Source: Linanthus parryae
Lineage: Eukaryota > Streptophyta > Magnoliopsida > Ericales > Polemoniaceae
Direction of reading: 5' to 3'
Length of the DNA stretch: 64,000 bases
Assembly (NCBI GenBank): GCA_023055425.1
Contig: JALGPY010000006.1
Span: forward strand, 91,113,935-91,177,934
Under the pieces are notes generated by a model. That model saw nothing but the letters and a program-made list of their open reading frames with translations. It was not told the origin of the DNA and made no database searches. The number at the start of each line of letters is the position of its first letter. Position 1 is the stretch's first letter. The position numbers and the translations under genes were made by a program. Below are positions 11,641-23,380 of the stretch, piece after piece.

Positions 11641-11820
11641 GAAGTTGTTCCGCTTCTCCCCGATGAATTGGCATATCGCCGGCAGTGGTATGCATTGGTA
11701 GCGGTGGTGGAAGTTTGTGTCGGGAAGAGGAAGAAAAAGAGGGCCGTAGATTGGACCAAAGTGCGCGAGGGAGGGTCTGACAAATTAATCGGTGTAAAAC
11801 CTAGCAAGTTAGGTGGGTAA

Positions 11821-12404
11821 TTGGACCATTCAGCTCTCTGTTATATTATGTCCCTTTGAACAAAATGACATTGGCTTTGCAATGACAGATTTGTCCCCAT
11901 AACAGAAGGACACATTTGTAAAGTAACAGAATATTTCTAAATGAATGTAAGGTGTTATTTCCCTATTAGCAATAAGCTTTTGCAAATGAGGAATGCAATC
12001 AGCCATTTTTAGAAGAGGGGCATGCAATCAGCCAATTGCGACATGGGGGAGGGGGGAATATGCAATCAACAATTAAATGCAAATTTTTCACACAATATGA
12101 TGTTTCACTTGAACTATCATTGTCCAGTAACACTCTCAATTATGAAGTTAGTTCTTGAGTTCAAGTTGAGCTCACCCTTAAACTCATGAGCTTATCCAAC
12201 AAATAATTGACTAAAGTAGGTTGATAGTGAAGAAAACCGAATAAGGTCTTTCGATTGAAACAAATCGTCACTTCAATCATAAACGGATCAAACTTGGTCC
12301 AACCATAGATCATTCCTTCTATAGGATGACCAAGTTTGCTCCATCGCTAGAGGAAGAGAGAAAACGGTAATGTTATTGTCTACTAAATTGCGCAACAATA
12401 TTCA
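11821..12404. other. Intergenic region downstream of the bHLH gene
   Basis: Just left of the bHLH stop codon, so it includes that gene's 3' untranslated region and terminator. No clear poly(A) signal can be chosen from sequence alone. No other gene seen. Confidence 0.4.
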
Positions 12405-15400
12405 TCAAGTTCCTCCTGGGCTGAAGTTAGGGAGAGGCCAAACGCCTCCAGTTCCGTCAGTCACATATGACAAGCATGACAATGGCACGAGACAAAGCCC
12501 TCGACTTCTCAGATCTTGTGTACGTGCTCCTTCTCCATTCCCTTCGTCTATTAAATCCTGCGTCCATCATCAATTGACATTGATTTATGTACTCATGCAT
12601 AATGAATGACGCATTCTTAAGGCAGCAAATAAAAACTAATATCTTGCTCATTACTTACTCCTCGGATTGTTCTAGTCTTGTTACGCTTCATGTAAGGGAC
12701 ACTTAACGTCTGTCAAAACATACACAAAAAAGTTATAAAATGGTGCTTATTTTGAATCTCCAATGCAATAATGCTGTTAGCTGTTTGTATATTTTGAATA
12801 CAGAAGTATGAACATCATGCACAATTTCTTAATTAATTCGTTTTATTCATATACAGCAACTCCACTACTCAACCAAGTAATTTTAGTCCGATCCCTAAGC
12901 CTAGAACTTCAATGTATGTAGGTTGAGACTGGTTTTTTTGGTAGAAATTGAAGTGTTTGCCTGACCACAGTTTCTTGTTGCTGTTTCAGGCTTCATATGC
13001 TACTGGGGTACCGCAAATATGGGAGCAGCTCAGCTGGCCTACATTCATCACTGACATTAAAAATTAATTTCGACGTAGTACAATGTCTCACATGTCAAAC
13101 TCTACAATCCCCAACCTCGATAACAGAAAGCGCGGCCACAAGTATGACTAATCAAGGCGCTCAACGCACCGACCACAGTGTGGAGAATTAGGTCTTGTTG
13201 TTTTTGATTAAGTGTGTTATGGCTAAGGTGGGTGTGTGCCACTTTACCAACCCCGGGCTTGACTATAAATATCGGAAAAGTCACTATGTTTAAGGAGACT
13301 CCAGAAACTTGATGCAACGGAGCAGATGAACCAGATAAAGAAGAACTGTCCGACACGACGAATTTGATGCTTAACTACCATGAGATCGAGTACAATCAAG
13401 GGAAGAAAAGTAGAGACTGTTATTGGGGTGAACGCGCTTTTTCAGCCGTAACTTTTGCTACCGAAATCAGATTGACAATTGCGAGCCCAATTTGGAGCTC
13501 TCGAAGAGACGCACTGTGGCCCAATTAAGAAAGGCTCCATCTGAGTCCAGCATTATCCACAAATTTCCACTATTCGACCCGTCAAACAGATAATTTTAGT
13601 TAATTTTTGCTATTGATAGTAATGTTTGGTTGCTAAGTAGGACCTCGATTTTAGGTTCGGTAAAAACTATTGTGCGTGTTTCTTTCAATAAGGCTACCGT
13701 TTGGGCTAATTTGGAATTTTTAAATTTTTGCATAATTTTAGATTTTCAGCTAAAACTGTCGGCGTGTAGACATAATTGGACAAATTTTACTATTGACTTT
13801 TGTGAACCCTAGAGAGGATTTCTCCTAACCTTTGTCCTTCCAATTGGTTGCTTTATACTGCTTGATTCTACACCCAATTCCGTCTAGCGTCACAACTTTT
13901 TAGTGTAAGTTTTATGCATAGAATGCTTATCAGATTATCCTACTACCACATTCATCCCTATGGTGCACAAAGTTGGGAGAAAATATTAGGTATCACAGGG
14001 ATTCGGTGACGTGGTATCACGGAACACTCTAATTGGTTGATTATGTTAATTCTTTCCATATGTACTGTGTTAACGTTGGAAATAATTACATTATCAACCA
14101 ATTAGAATGTCCCGTGATACCACATCACCAAAATCCCCGTGATACTGAATATTTTCTCCAAAGTTGGAGGCGGTTTCCTGGCCGTGAACTAGTGACACCA
14201 GTTCGTGAGATACTTTCATTCAAATACTTAGGGCTTGCAGGATTCAAAGGGATAGATCAACCACTCTTCAAGGTATGTGTTCTTTGCACTGCGTATACCT
14301 CTATGTGATTGATACTCAACAGATCTAACATTTTTCTGTCAGAGCTAGATTATGCTTTTTGTCGCATTCTTTCCCTAATCTTGAATGATAAATGAACTAG
14401 AACAATATAATTACACTTTTTATCATTTCATCAATAATCGTCAGTGTACATTGTGCATACCAACGCACAAATCAATATATAAGATTTATAATTTATTTAC
14501 GGGTAAAAGACAATTTCCACCCTTCCAAATGGGTTAAATACAAATTTACCCTGCATTATGGAAAATACAAATACCCCTGTTAGAGTTAAGAACTAACGGT
14601 CCCTAATGGAAGGGGCGAAAAGAAGTTTTTACCCTAACAATGGCCCTGTTTGGATAACAAGGTTGGGCAGGTTTGGTTAACCAAACTAGGTGGATGTTTG
14701 GATTAGAGGGTTTTGGTTTTTAAAGTGTTTGACTTTTATGTGAGTAGAAAAATGAGTGGAAAGTGGGTCCTACAAATTTTGGGTTGAGGTTTTGGTTAAC
14801 TTTTTTGTGAGGTTAACCAAACCATCGTATGCAAACAGGGCCAATGAAGCTAAATTACATAGGTATTTAAGCCTTTGTTCTCTCCTCCCTCTCATTTCTT
14901 TTAACCCTCTCTTCACCCTGCATCAATCCAATAAATTAACAAGCAACAACAATCCCTCTATCTCTCTTTGATTTCACCTTTCTTCGATCGAAACCCACAA
15001 CCAACCCCTGGGACCACCAATCGACCAATTTTCTGATACTGCAGTTGTGATTCGATAAGTACAAAAATCCATTTTTTACTTCATTTTTCTTGTAACTGCA
15101 TGTTAAATACCCAATTTTCTATTGGATATTTTTTTTTTCTTCCTACCATCAATTCTGATAGAGTCCGAGTTTTTCCGTCGAATCTGACTCCAACACCTCG
15201 GTTGTAATGTAGATTCTTTCTTGTTGTTCTTCTCGAGTTCGTGCTGTGAACGATCTAGCTGTCTTCTGGGAATCATTTGGAGTAAGAAAGGTTCAATTTG
15301 GTGCATGCAATTCTCGTAAGAAGAGTTTTCATTTCATGATGTTTTCAAAATGATTGTTTTTTTTTTTTTTGTATAAAAAAATTTAGAGGGAGGGGAGGCC

Positions 15401-16600
15401 TCTTTAGGACTTACGAGGGAATTAAAAATCATCCACCAAGAGAGACCGCCAGCAGTTGTACTCTAACCCATGCCTCGGTCTAGCGAGGAGACGAGCCTTG
15501 CCAACTCAACCAACTCTCATCGGCAAAATGATATGTTCATATTCATATTGAACAACGTGATTTTGGAAATGTTTCATTAATGACTCAGTGATTGTTCTTT
15601 GTTGGATTTGCATTTGATTTGATATTTTCTCAACAATGGTCTAACATTTGAAGATGGAGGTACTAATTACGCAATATCGTTAACCAAGCCTTGGTTACCA
15701 AGGGAGTGACAAGAGTCAAAGCATGGCCAAAAGAGCTCTTAGGCTGTTTAAAGATTCCAAACAGATTATGAAACCTGGAAATATGTACGTGCACAAATTG
15801 ACGAATATGAATGTGTAACTTTATGCATGTACTATAAAAATAACTATTTTTTTTAGGAAAATCCGCATTGCCAAGGGGAGGAGGTGCTCATAGAGTAAAT
15901 CCACGTGGTGCTCCATTCCACTCACATTTCAACATGTGTAGAAAAAGGTGGGTGAGTGGGAGAGAGAAAATAGTCAAGTAGGAATCTGTTTTTTTTTCTA
16001 TAACCTATAAGGGTAGTGGTTAACCCTAGTGGGACATGTGTCAGTTAGTGAATGGTGTGGAGCACCAAGTGTCGTGCTTACGTGGTGCTCTTGGAGTATG
16101 TAAAAATTTGAGGTACCTCAACTTGGTTTTGAAGGAATTTGATATATCCAATAGCCTCCATTAACACCGAAGCTGTGTCTGTCTGCCACATTTTTCCACA
16201 ACATGCATGTAAAAAGGGAACTAGTAAGTGATTTGATAGGAATATACAAATAGAAAGAACTTACACATTTAGGCTTATTAGAGCAAATCCGATTTATTTA
16301 CTGCTTTAAATCTAACACCATGGTTTGTTGCAATGGCACTATCCAAAAACATAGTAGCCAATATCACCACTAAAGAAAACCAAGTATGATGGGCGAACAA
16401 CAGACTGGGCAAACCGAACATATGTGGCCAATATAGAGTGTGCAAACTTTTGTACCACATAAGGACTTGTTCCGTGTTGTGGATGAAAGAGATTTACCGT
16501 TTTAACATTTACATTTTTATTGCAAATGGGTAACTAATCAGCAAGAACCCGGAGTTGCAATGTAATGGGGGTGTGCATTTAGTAATTAAGACTTAATGTA

Positions 16601-16634
<34 letters not shown>

Positions 16635-19600
16635 GGCTATTTTAGGATTGGGTAGGGGTGACAGAGGGAAGCTCCTCATGAACTACTACTCCTGCATGAA
16701 AAGTTAATTAATCAAGTTTGTGGGTAATTCTAATTATACTTTATTATATTTTGTTATTATGATTTGTATTTTTAATTATGATTAATGTACTATTAATGCG
16801 ATTATGATTTTTATTACAATGTAATTGAAAAATACATTTAAAATAATAACGTTTTTGTAAAATTAACGTTAATTTAACGTTTTTCAATCAAATTCATAGT
16901 AATTTGTACTGAAATTATGAAAATGTAAAATGCATGAGAGAAGGGAAATAGAAGTGTAGTTTTACATTTCTACATTGCAGTTCACTAAATGGAGAGAAAT
17001 AATGTATATTTTGTAAAATATATGACCATTCGCATAACCTATTGGACGTTATAATTTTAACAATTTTTTTATATTTTTTTAATAAGGAAATTTGTATTAC
17101 CTACAGGAAACCAAAATGTTCGTCAGCTATAGTTTTCTTCCTCTATTAAAATATTAATTAATCTGGTTTAAATAATCGATAAATCGTGAACTGAAACTAA
17201 ATAACAAAACGTGAAAGTTAAATGTTTCTTCCAAGATTCACTAGGGTACTTTATGTCACCCATGAGTTGTGAATACAAAATTTAGTAGGGAATGTAATCC
17301 TTGAGGTGTTGACTGAAAATTCACCTTGCCAAATGGAGCAACCAGCTGCTGAAGTGCTGCGATTCTATCTCCTAGCTTCTCTTTTCTAACCTGATTCAGT
17401 AAAATGGATCAACAAGTCAGTGAAATATATGAAAATGAATCTAACAAGACATGAGCTCCAGCTCTTTTTTTACTCGAAGTTAAATCTTTCATGAGAGAAG
17501 GTACGGAAGGAGCCAATACAGAAACTGAAACAAACAAGGAAAAGCAAGCTTAACAGTCTCAGATGAAAGAAGTTTCTGCTTGATCTTGTGGTTTGATTTA
17601 GTACAACATATATACTTCTAGGGGTTGCATAGAGGCATATTTTCTTATTTCATGTTCTTTGACTAAGAAGGCATTCAAATTTTTAGAAGTGTTATGTTTT
17701 GAAGATGGTGCGGCTTTGAAAAAGACTTGTCTTTGAGCACGGCAGGATGGGTCAACATGCACGACACAGGACAAAGCGGATCTTCCATATTCAAACCCCT
17801 ATCACCTCTAATGGTTGAAGCTATGGGCATCTTGCAAGCTCTTCAATGGATGACTTATCATCTCATCACAATTCACAAGTGTTGATCTCATATCTGACAA
17901 CCTCCTTACGAATAATCCAGGCCCTTTCTGTGCCATCAGCAAGGGCAACATTGTTGGGTGCAATCCATGATATTAATGAACAAGACTGTTTTCCAACTAT
18001 TGTCGTATTTGCCATGACCCTAGAAATCAGGTCTCACTGGCTCACAGTCTTGCCAAGAAGGCCTTTCCAACCGCTAATTCTATCACTTAGTTATATCTGC
18101 ATGATTTACCCTTAAAAAATATTAGCCCGTCCTATTATCTCTTTTACTTAAATTCACTTATTTTAGTTGTGAAAACAAATATGTTTCACTTGTCGCCATG
18201 CGATGTTCTAGCCTATTTAGGTTTGGACGCACCAATTATTGTTTTGTTTTGAATTCCTTAACATTTTTCATCTTTTTGAATTACTTATTACACTAACTTG
18301 TTCACCAACATTTTTGTAGTGGAAGTGAATCCCAACTAAAAATAGCGTCATGCATGTGGGGATGAAATGGAAAGGCCAGGTGCGGGTCACCTTTAAAGGG
18401 GGACAGGAGGCGCGTGAGTCGGAGCGTGACTTCTTCTGTGCAGTTTGCGGTGCCTTTGGCTCCAGAAAATTATTTGATCGTTTTGCTTCTGCAGCTCCAC
18501 TGGTAACCATTGCTGATGATAACTTCAAAATCAAAATTAAATTAATAAGATTATAAGAGGATGAATTAGAAGTATAAGACAAAGTTAACTTTGACAATGC
18601 CAAAAAGAAAGCGAATTTCTGATAAATTATAACAAAAGAAGAAAAAGAACACAAAAATGTTGGCTAATGTATAAAGCTCATGAAAGTGCTTTTGAGAAGA
18701 AAAAGGATGGGCTTTTTATCTTTTGTTGTTGTGGTTATTTTCACCACTAAATAATAAGATTAGAAAGACAAAAAAGTTTTGGAGCTTTTCCTTTGTTGGA
18801 CTCTAAATAGATAAAGTTGAAATGATGTAAAACAATACACATAAATAATATTCAGGCAAAAGTTGTTACATTTTGTGTTCATGAAAGTTATTATAAATAC
18901 TACGGACTCTTAAGGTGCATCATCTGATCATACACAATTTAAAGAAAAGAGCCCCGTACAGAAAATAGACTGTCTCATAATGCATCCAATACAAATCCAA
19001 AATCATATGTTCATAAAATGTCACCTATTTTTCCAAAAAAAGTAACAGTTTGATGGAAAAAATGCCCCCCGAAAAAAAGAAAATCTTGTTAACAAGAATT
19101 GAACATGTGGACCTTATACATGAAATCAGTAATGGAACTTTAATGGTCAAAGCACAGGATGTTCATACATGTACATAGCCATGGTACATTATTCAGATCT
19201 TTATATCTTTTCATGCATGAAATTAATGTTGAAGAACCTGGGCTATGTTTCCATATCCCTAAATAAGTAGTAATTAATAAACTTTAAAGCATAGGTCATC
19301 AAATAATAGAAGTCTCCAGCCCTAGTACCTGGCATACAACACTCACCTTAGTTTTATTGGTTTGCTGCATTTCATCAAGACCATAAGAACTCTGGCTAAG
19401 AAACCCTGAAAATGTACCAGAGTTGAAGAGATCCAAAGCTTGCATGCTCATCTCAGAGGAGCTAGTCACGGTGGCCGCAGAAGACGTCCTGTTCATATTA
19501 GAAATATTAATGGTGGGGAAGATTTGGCTGAAACTCCCTCTACCACCGCTACTTCCAACGCCGCTTCCGGCTAAGAACGGCCCAGGCGGGATCGGAAAAC

Positions 19601-20389
19601 CATTGATTTGAAATGTACCAGAAGATGACAAGTTCCTCAGCAACAATTTTTCACTCATGTCATAGAATTCTCTCTCCTGGTCACTCTTCATTGTTGACTG
19701 CTGTAGTTGAAAATCTTCTATGCTTGATGATGACGAGTTACTATTGAAACTCCCAGCAGCTGTTGCGTTGCTATTACTATTAGCCCAGGGGAAACCCAAT
19801 TCCTGAACCATGGGAGCAGGGACTAGATAGTCATTTTGGTGATGCCTTGAGGAACCCTCTTCTCCACTAGCATTTGGATTGAAGATACTACTACAAATCA
19901 AGTCCAGAAAAAAAATTTAATGTGTTTATTGAAGAAGAGAGAGGAAAAGTAGTCAATAAGATGCAAACCCTAGAAGAAAACTACAGAGTGATTCTAATAC
20001 AAGTATTTAGTGAAGTAACATACTTTTAATATAGTAAGCATATTCTGTTTGGTGTTACATCAAATCAACAAGAAATGGATATTCCAAAGGTCTAAAGATG
20101 AATGATTTTGTCTTGCAACTAATCTAAACCATGATTGTTAAAGCATGTCATGATTTTGAAGGTGAAAAACTTATGTGGCAATTTTCTTAAATTGAAAGAG
20201 AGATAGAGATAGAGAGGGAGAGACTTACTGAGTGTTGATGTTGTTGGGAGTCCAAGCATAGGTGGTTGTTCCAACTCCATAGCAAGAAGGTGTTTGTAAA
20301 GGGGAAGGGGGGTGAAGAATATGGTGTTGGTGTTCATCTTGATGTTGATGTTGTTGTTGTTGATGGTGGTGGAGGTTTGCAGATTCCAT
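12405..20389 (-). CDS. bHLH transcription factor, bHLH110/bHLH123/bHLH68 type, seven exons
   Basis: Exons (minus strand): 20389-20229, 19890-19347, 18522-18391, 17390-17325, 16182-16117, 12709-12659 and 12557-12405. All introns are GT...AG, phases agree, and the sum is 390 codons plus stop. Exon 1 starts MESANLHHH with a His/Gln-rich run; exon 2 is Ser/Asn-rich with SQIFPTINIS and MQALDLF; exon 3 ends SDSRASCPPLK. Exons 4-6 give the DNA-binding/dimerisation core: VRKEKLGDRIAALQQLVAPF, then TDTASVLMEAIGYIKFLQNQ, then TLSVPYMK. Exon 7 has DLRSRGLCLVPLSC and ends PGGT-stop. The basic region lacks the His-Glu-Arg triad of E-box binders, as usual in this 'atypical' plant subfamily (subfamily X). 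Members regulate root, stress and developmental genes in the nucleus; the role here is inference. Alternative splice sites exist: exon 2 could start at 19887 (tandem acceptor TAGTAG) and exon 3's acceptor is the least certain. No frameshift or stop, so probably functional. Confidence 0.9.
13973..14163. mobile_element. Hairpin MITE in intron 5
   Basis: The two ends form a long imperfect inverted repeat of about 70 bases per arm: the left arm around GGTATCACAGGGATTCGGTG, the right arm the reverse complement around CACCAAAATCCCCGTGATAC, with both arms holding CTAATTGGTTGAT. The loop is about 45 bases. The exact ends and target duplication are unclear because the arms run into AAAATATT-rich flanks. 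The superfamily was not assigned. Confidence 0.75.
14642..14842. mobile_element. 201-bp MITE with GGCCCTGTTTG termini
   Basis: It starts GGCCCTGTTTGGATA and ends TGCAAACAGGGCC. Inner inverted words TGGTTAACCAAAC and GAGGTTAACCAAACC follow. AAT flanks both sides (14639-14641, 14843-14845), a possible 3-bp target duplication. Termini of this kind occur in PIF/Harbinger and hAT MITEs; the 3-bp duplication favours Harbinger. Confidence 0.7.
15355..15523 (-). mobile_element. SINE with poly(A) tail and 9-bp target duplication
   Basis: On the minus strand it begins with a Pol III A-box-like TGGTTGAGTTGGCAAGG, then a weakened B box (GGGTTAGAGTACA, for GGTTCGANTCC). It ends in an A-rich tail, seen on the plus strand as a T run at 15356-15370. 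It is flanked by perfect CAAAATGAT repeats at 15346-15354 and 15524-15532. It lies in bHLH intron 5, in the same orientation as the gene. Confidence 0.85.
15883..16100. mobile_element. Possible MITE, inverted GTGCTCCA ends
   Basis: GTGCTCCATTCCACTCA near 15913 and TGAATGGTGTGGAGCAC near 16050 are inverted. The outer words GAGGTGCTC and GTGGTGCTC make the fold imperfect. No target duplication was found. It ends just downstream of exon 5 of the bHLH gene. Confidence 0.4.
16604..16632. repeat. 29-base G homopolymer in bHLH intron 4
   Basis: An uninterrupted G run on the plus strand. The gene is on the minus strand, so the transcript carries a C run. It may be collapsed or mis-sized by sequencing. 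Confidence 0.9.
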
Positions 20390-21221
20390 AATGAGATGAT
20401 GGATATACTAATTTAACAAAAAGAAGTAAAGTGTCTTGAAAATCCCAAGATGAAGAGCAATTAGAGAATTAAGTAGAGAGCAAGAGAGAAGCAAAACTCT
20501 ATGGTAGCTGCTTGCTAGTCTCTCCAGCTGAAAGAAGAAGAATCTCTCTTCCTTTCTCTCTCTCTCAGTTCACTCTATTGAAAGAAACACTAGTGCAGGT
20601 GACACCCACAAAGCCACAAACCTTGTTTTGTTTTGCATTGCTTTTTTGTTCTCTTTATTTAAGACCTAGCCCATCCACTTTTCATGGTTTTCTCTTTACT
20701 CTTTCCTTGAAAGCCTAGCTGCTGCTGCCCCCTTTCTCCCTCCCTCTCAAACAAAGAAAGCATCCTTAAAGAAAGAGAGAAAGAAAGAGCTTCAATAATA
20801 TGTCCTGCTTCAATCTCTCTCTTTCACTTTATCTTTTTTAAGCTTGTTTATCTCTCTTCCTGAAAACTTTTGCACCCCTCATCATGATATATCATTTGAA
20901 TATTCTCTCTCTGCGTGTGAGCTATGTAGGGTACTTTTTTCTCAGAAGGTCTGTGCAATTACAGGGAGATGATTATACTTCCCTACACCATGATTAAACT
21001 GTTGGCATACCTTCAATCCCAAGGCTTTTACCGAAGGACATCTCACACTCTCACAAGAAAATCACAAATCTTCTATGTATCCGTCAACCACATGATGTTG
21101 TGAGCCTGAACCTTTATATCATACTTGGTTGGTAGCTTGTAGCAAGCACACTTTCAAAGGATAAGTATTCTAGTCCGTCCTCAATCCTTCATGCGGTCCA
21201 TCCCCAAATAAATCATTCATA
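20390..21221 (-). promoter_or_regulatory. 5' flank and probable leader/promoter of the bHLH gene
   Basis: Upstream of the start codon at 20389 lie CT-rich blocks on the plus strand (20553-20576, 20812-20832), GA repeats on the gene's strand, which are common in plant leaders and core promoters. No start site can be fixed. The ORF at 20512-20718 reads through low-complexity sequence and is not supported as a gene. Confidence 0.4.
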
Positions 21222-21452
21222 CGTAACCCCACGCAAGGGGTTGGCTAAGTAGGTGAGTCTTGAGTCATAAGAGTTTGCTCCCTTTCAAGTCTCAGGTTCG
21301 AAGCTCACGAGAATCAGTAATCCTTAAACTCGCTAGGTATTCAAATGACCGCCTACAAAAAACTGCATGTATTTCTATAGCCTTGTGGATTAGTCGGGGA
21401 GTGGGCACCATGGCTCCGACCAGCACAGCTATCAAATTCCTCAAAAAACAGT
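21222..21452 (+). mobile_element. SINE with A and B boxes and 9-bp target duplication
   Basis: A box TGGCTAAGTAGG starts at 21242 and B box GGTTCGAAGCT at 21295, about 50 bases apart as in tRNA-derived Pol III promoters. The 3' end is CTCAAAAAACAG. TCATTCATA flanks both sides (21213-21221 and 21453-21461). It sits about 0.8 kb upstream of the bHLH start codon. Confidence 0.85.
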
Positions 21453-22173
21453 TCATTCATATATATGTAGAATTAAGTTTTCTCTCGGCCTCATAGGTGG
21501 TTCGTTGCTTATAAAGTGTCACGTTATTATTGACATGAAATTCATTTAGAGGGTATAAACCTCCTGCATTTGAGGTGACTTCAATATTGAACCCTTACCC
21601 AATTTACTGGACATTCGCACTCCCCCGAATGAGAATAACATGTTTTCTAGGTGGCGTGCTCTTTCACTCTCTTTTTATTTCATGACGTAGACATATACAT
21701 ATATAACTAAATCACCACAGCAAGTCTAGAACTGCTATTTTAACAGTACAAATTTTCCTGCGACAATGAAATATGATATTTCGGTGATTGATTTCAAGGA
21801 GACCTCCATATTGTTACAGTACTATTTAGTAGTGATGCAAGAGCAAATGATCTTGATGGTGCAGAGTTTTCAGATGCTACGTTGATGACGCTAAACTACC
21901 ATGAGATGGTAGATAAGGATCTGAAAACTACCATGACACGGATACCAAATTATAATGAAGGTATTGAGGTCAATTCTCAGGTTCCCTTATTTTTGCCATA
22001 GCTTTCGCAATAGATATGAAAATTTCTATTCTAAATCCAATTTGAAAACCTCTCGACGATGCCTACGACAGCCTAATAGATGGCTCCAAATTTTTCTCCA
22101 AATTCTTTCGTTTGACCAGTCAAATAGATGTTTGAAGTTATTTTTGTCATTTTATTACAATCTTCTTTGCTGA

Positions 22174-23380
22174 TTAGGACCTCACTTTATAAAACCCATT
22201 TGTGCCATATTTACTTTGGGTTATTTCTTCCGGTTTCTTAGCCCAGACGACACGGGGTTTCAAAATGATTTTTGCGGCGACGTTCTCTCTGACTTGATTT
22301 CTAACCACGATTCTACTTCCGCTAAATTTGGTATCCGCTATCCAGCTGCGATCAAATTTGGTTTGGGTCCACCCTTTCGGTGGTCTTCTCCAAAAACTGC
22401 TGATTGGTGAAATTGCGGGTGAGAATATCTCCCGTCTCCCCTTTTCATTTCTCAAACTCCTTGATTCTGGTGTTATATCTTGAGCAAGAAGTCGAACCAC
22501 CATCTCTTTGCCTTCAAATTTCACAAATTTTCTATTATTCCATAATACCCAGAGAGTTGTGCAACGCAACGATCAATCACTTCCCTATAGACTAACCAAT
22601 TTTTCTTTTAACCAGACCGGAAAGTTGTTGGTTTGGATCTATTCAAGTTGTGAAGGGAGGACAAGATCCCAGAGCTGTTTTGAAATTTCACAAGGAAGAA
22701 AAAGGTGCACATTGGATTTCCCTGGTTCCCACATAAAGGACAAATAATTAGAGTATCAATTCCCCTCTTTTTCAGGTTTACAGTCGTGGCACAGCATCGT
22801 GAGTACACCTCCAAATAAATTGCTTATTTTTAGGTGAATAATAGGCTTCCAAATAACATCAGAGGGGGAACAGGTCTTCAGGGAAGATGAGACATAATTT
22901 TCAGAGATTAACTGATTTTGTGACGGTACTTCACACCTGATTTAACAAAAAGAATCCCAGAATCTGTAGTGACAAAGTAATTTGTCACTGCTAGGTTGCG
23001 TTGGAATGGGGATCTTGGGAATATCTTGTATTTCACCTTTCGAGAAACGTTGTTGTAGTCGTTCCTCCTTCGAAACACTCTTAGTTCTATCAAAGAATGT
23101 ACTGACCTTTAGAGGGGTGTTTGCAGGGAAGCTTGTGATCGGCTGAAAGGTACTATCTCTCAGAATCCATTGATCAGAATTGCTGACCCATCATCAAATG
23201 ACTGGTCAAACGAAAGAATGTTCCAGTTTCTTCCTCCTATCAAATATGCGCTATGCCTAAGAAGGGGTAAAACCCTCCTCAGCCATGGTAAACCTCAAGT
23301 TTCGAAAATACCTAGCTTGCATAATTCTTTAAATAATAGAGGTTGGGCTCATAGGAATCCTCCAACCTTGTTTTGAAAGA
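22174..23380 (-). pseudogene. LINE (non-LTR) ORF2 3' relic: zinc-binding and RNase H-like ends
   Basis: On the minus strand, 22608-22814 contains LKKRGI, then CPLCGNQGNP, the signature of the zinc-binding domain after plant LINE reverse transcriptase. Further along, 22174-22569 has LWVLWNNRKFVKFEGKE, then RRPPKGWTQTKFDRSW, the usual entry into the RNase H-like C-terminus. Frames differ and stops lie between the pieces, so it is dead. Sequence to about 23380 probably continues the RT tail but is too decayed to read. Confidence 0.65.

Larger units (their letters stand above)
12710..16116 (-). other. Intron 5 of the bHLH gene (3.4 kb), loaded with small transposons
   Basis: It runs from donor GTACCT to acceptor GACAG. 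It contains the MITEs at 13973-14163 and 14642-14842, a SINE at 15355-15523 and a possible MITE at 15883-16100. 13313-13620 and 21840-22150 share ACTACCATGAGAT and a loosely similar layout, so they may be copies of one unnamed repeat. No coding exon is needed or seen between exons 5 and 6. Confidence 0.75.

Noticed and set aside
12457..12651. 64-codon minus-strand ORF
   Set aside because: It is a shifted frame over the last bHLH exon. The true frame gives DLRSRGLCLVPLSC and stops at 12407-12405.
14033..14308. 91-codon plus-strand ORF
   Set aside because: It starts inside a hairpin MITE in the bHLH intron and has no family resemblance.
18268..18654. 128-codon ORF as a separate gene
   Set aside because: Only 18522-18391 is coding; it is exon 3 of the bHLH gene with flanking intron sequence.
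21240..21306. tRNA gene
   Set aside because: A and B boxes are present but no cloverleaf can be folded, and 9-bp target duplications show it is a SINE.
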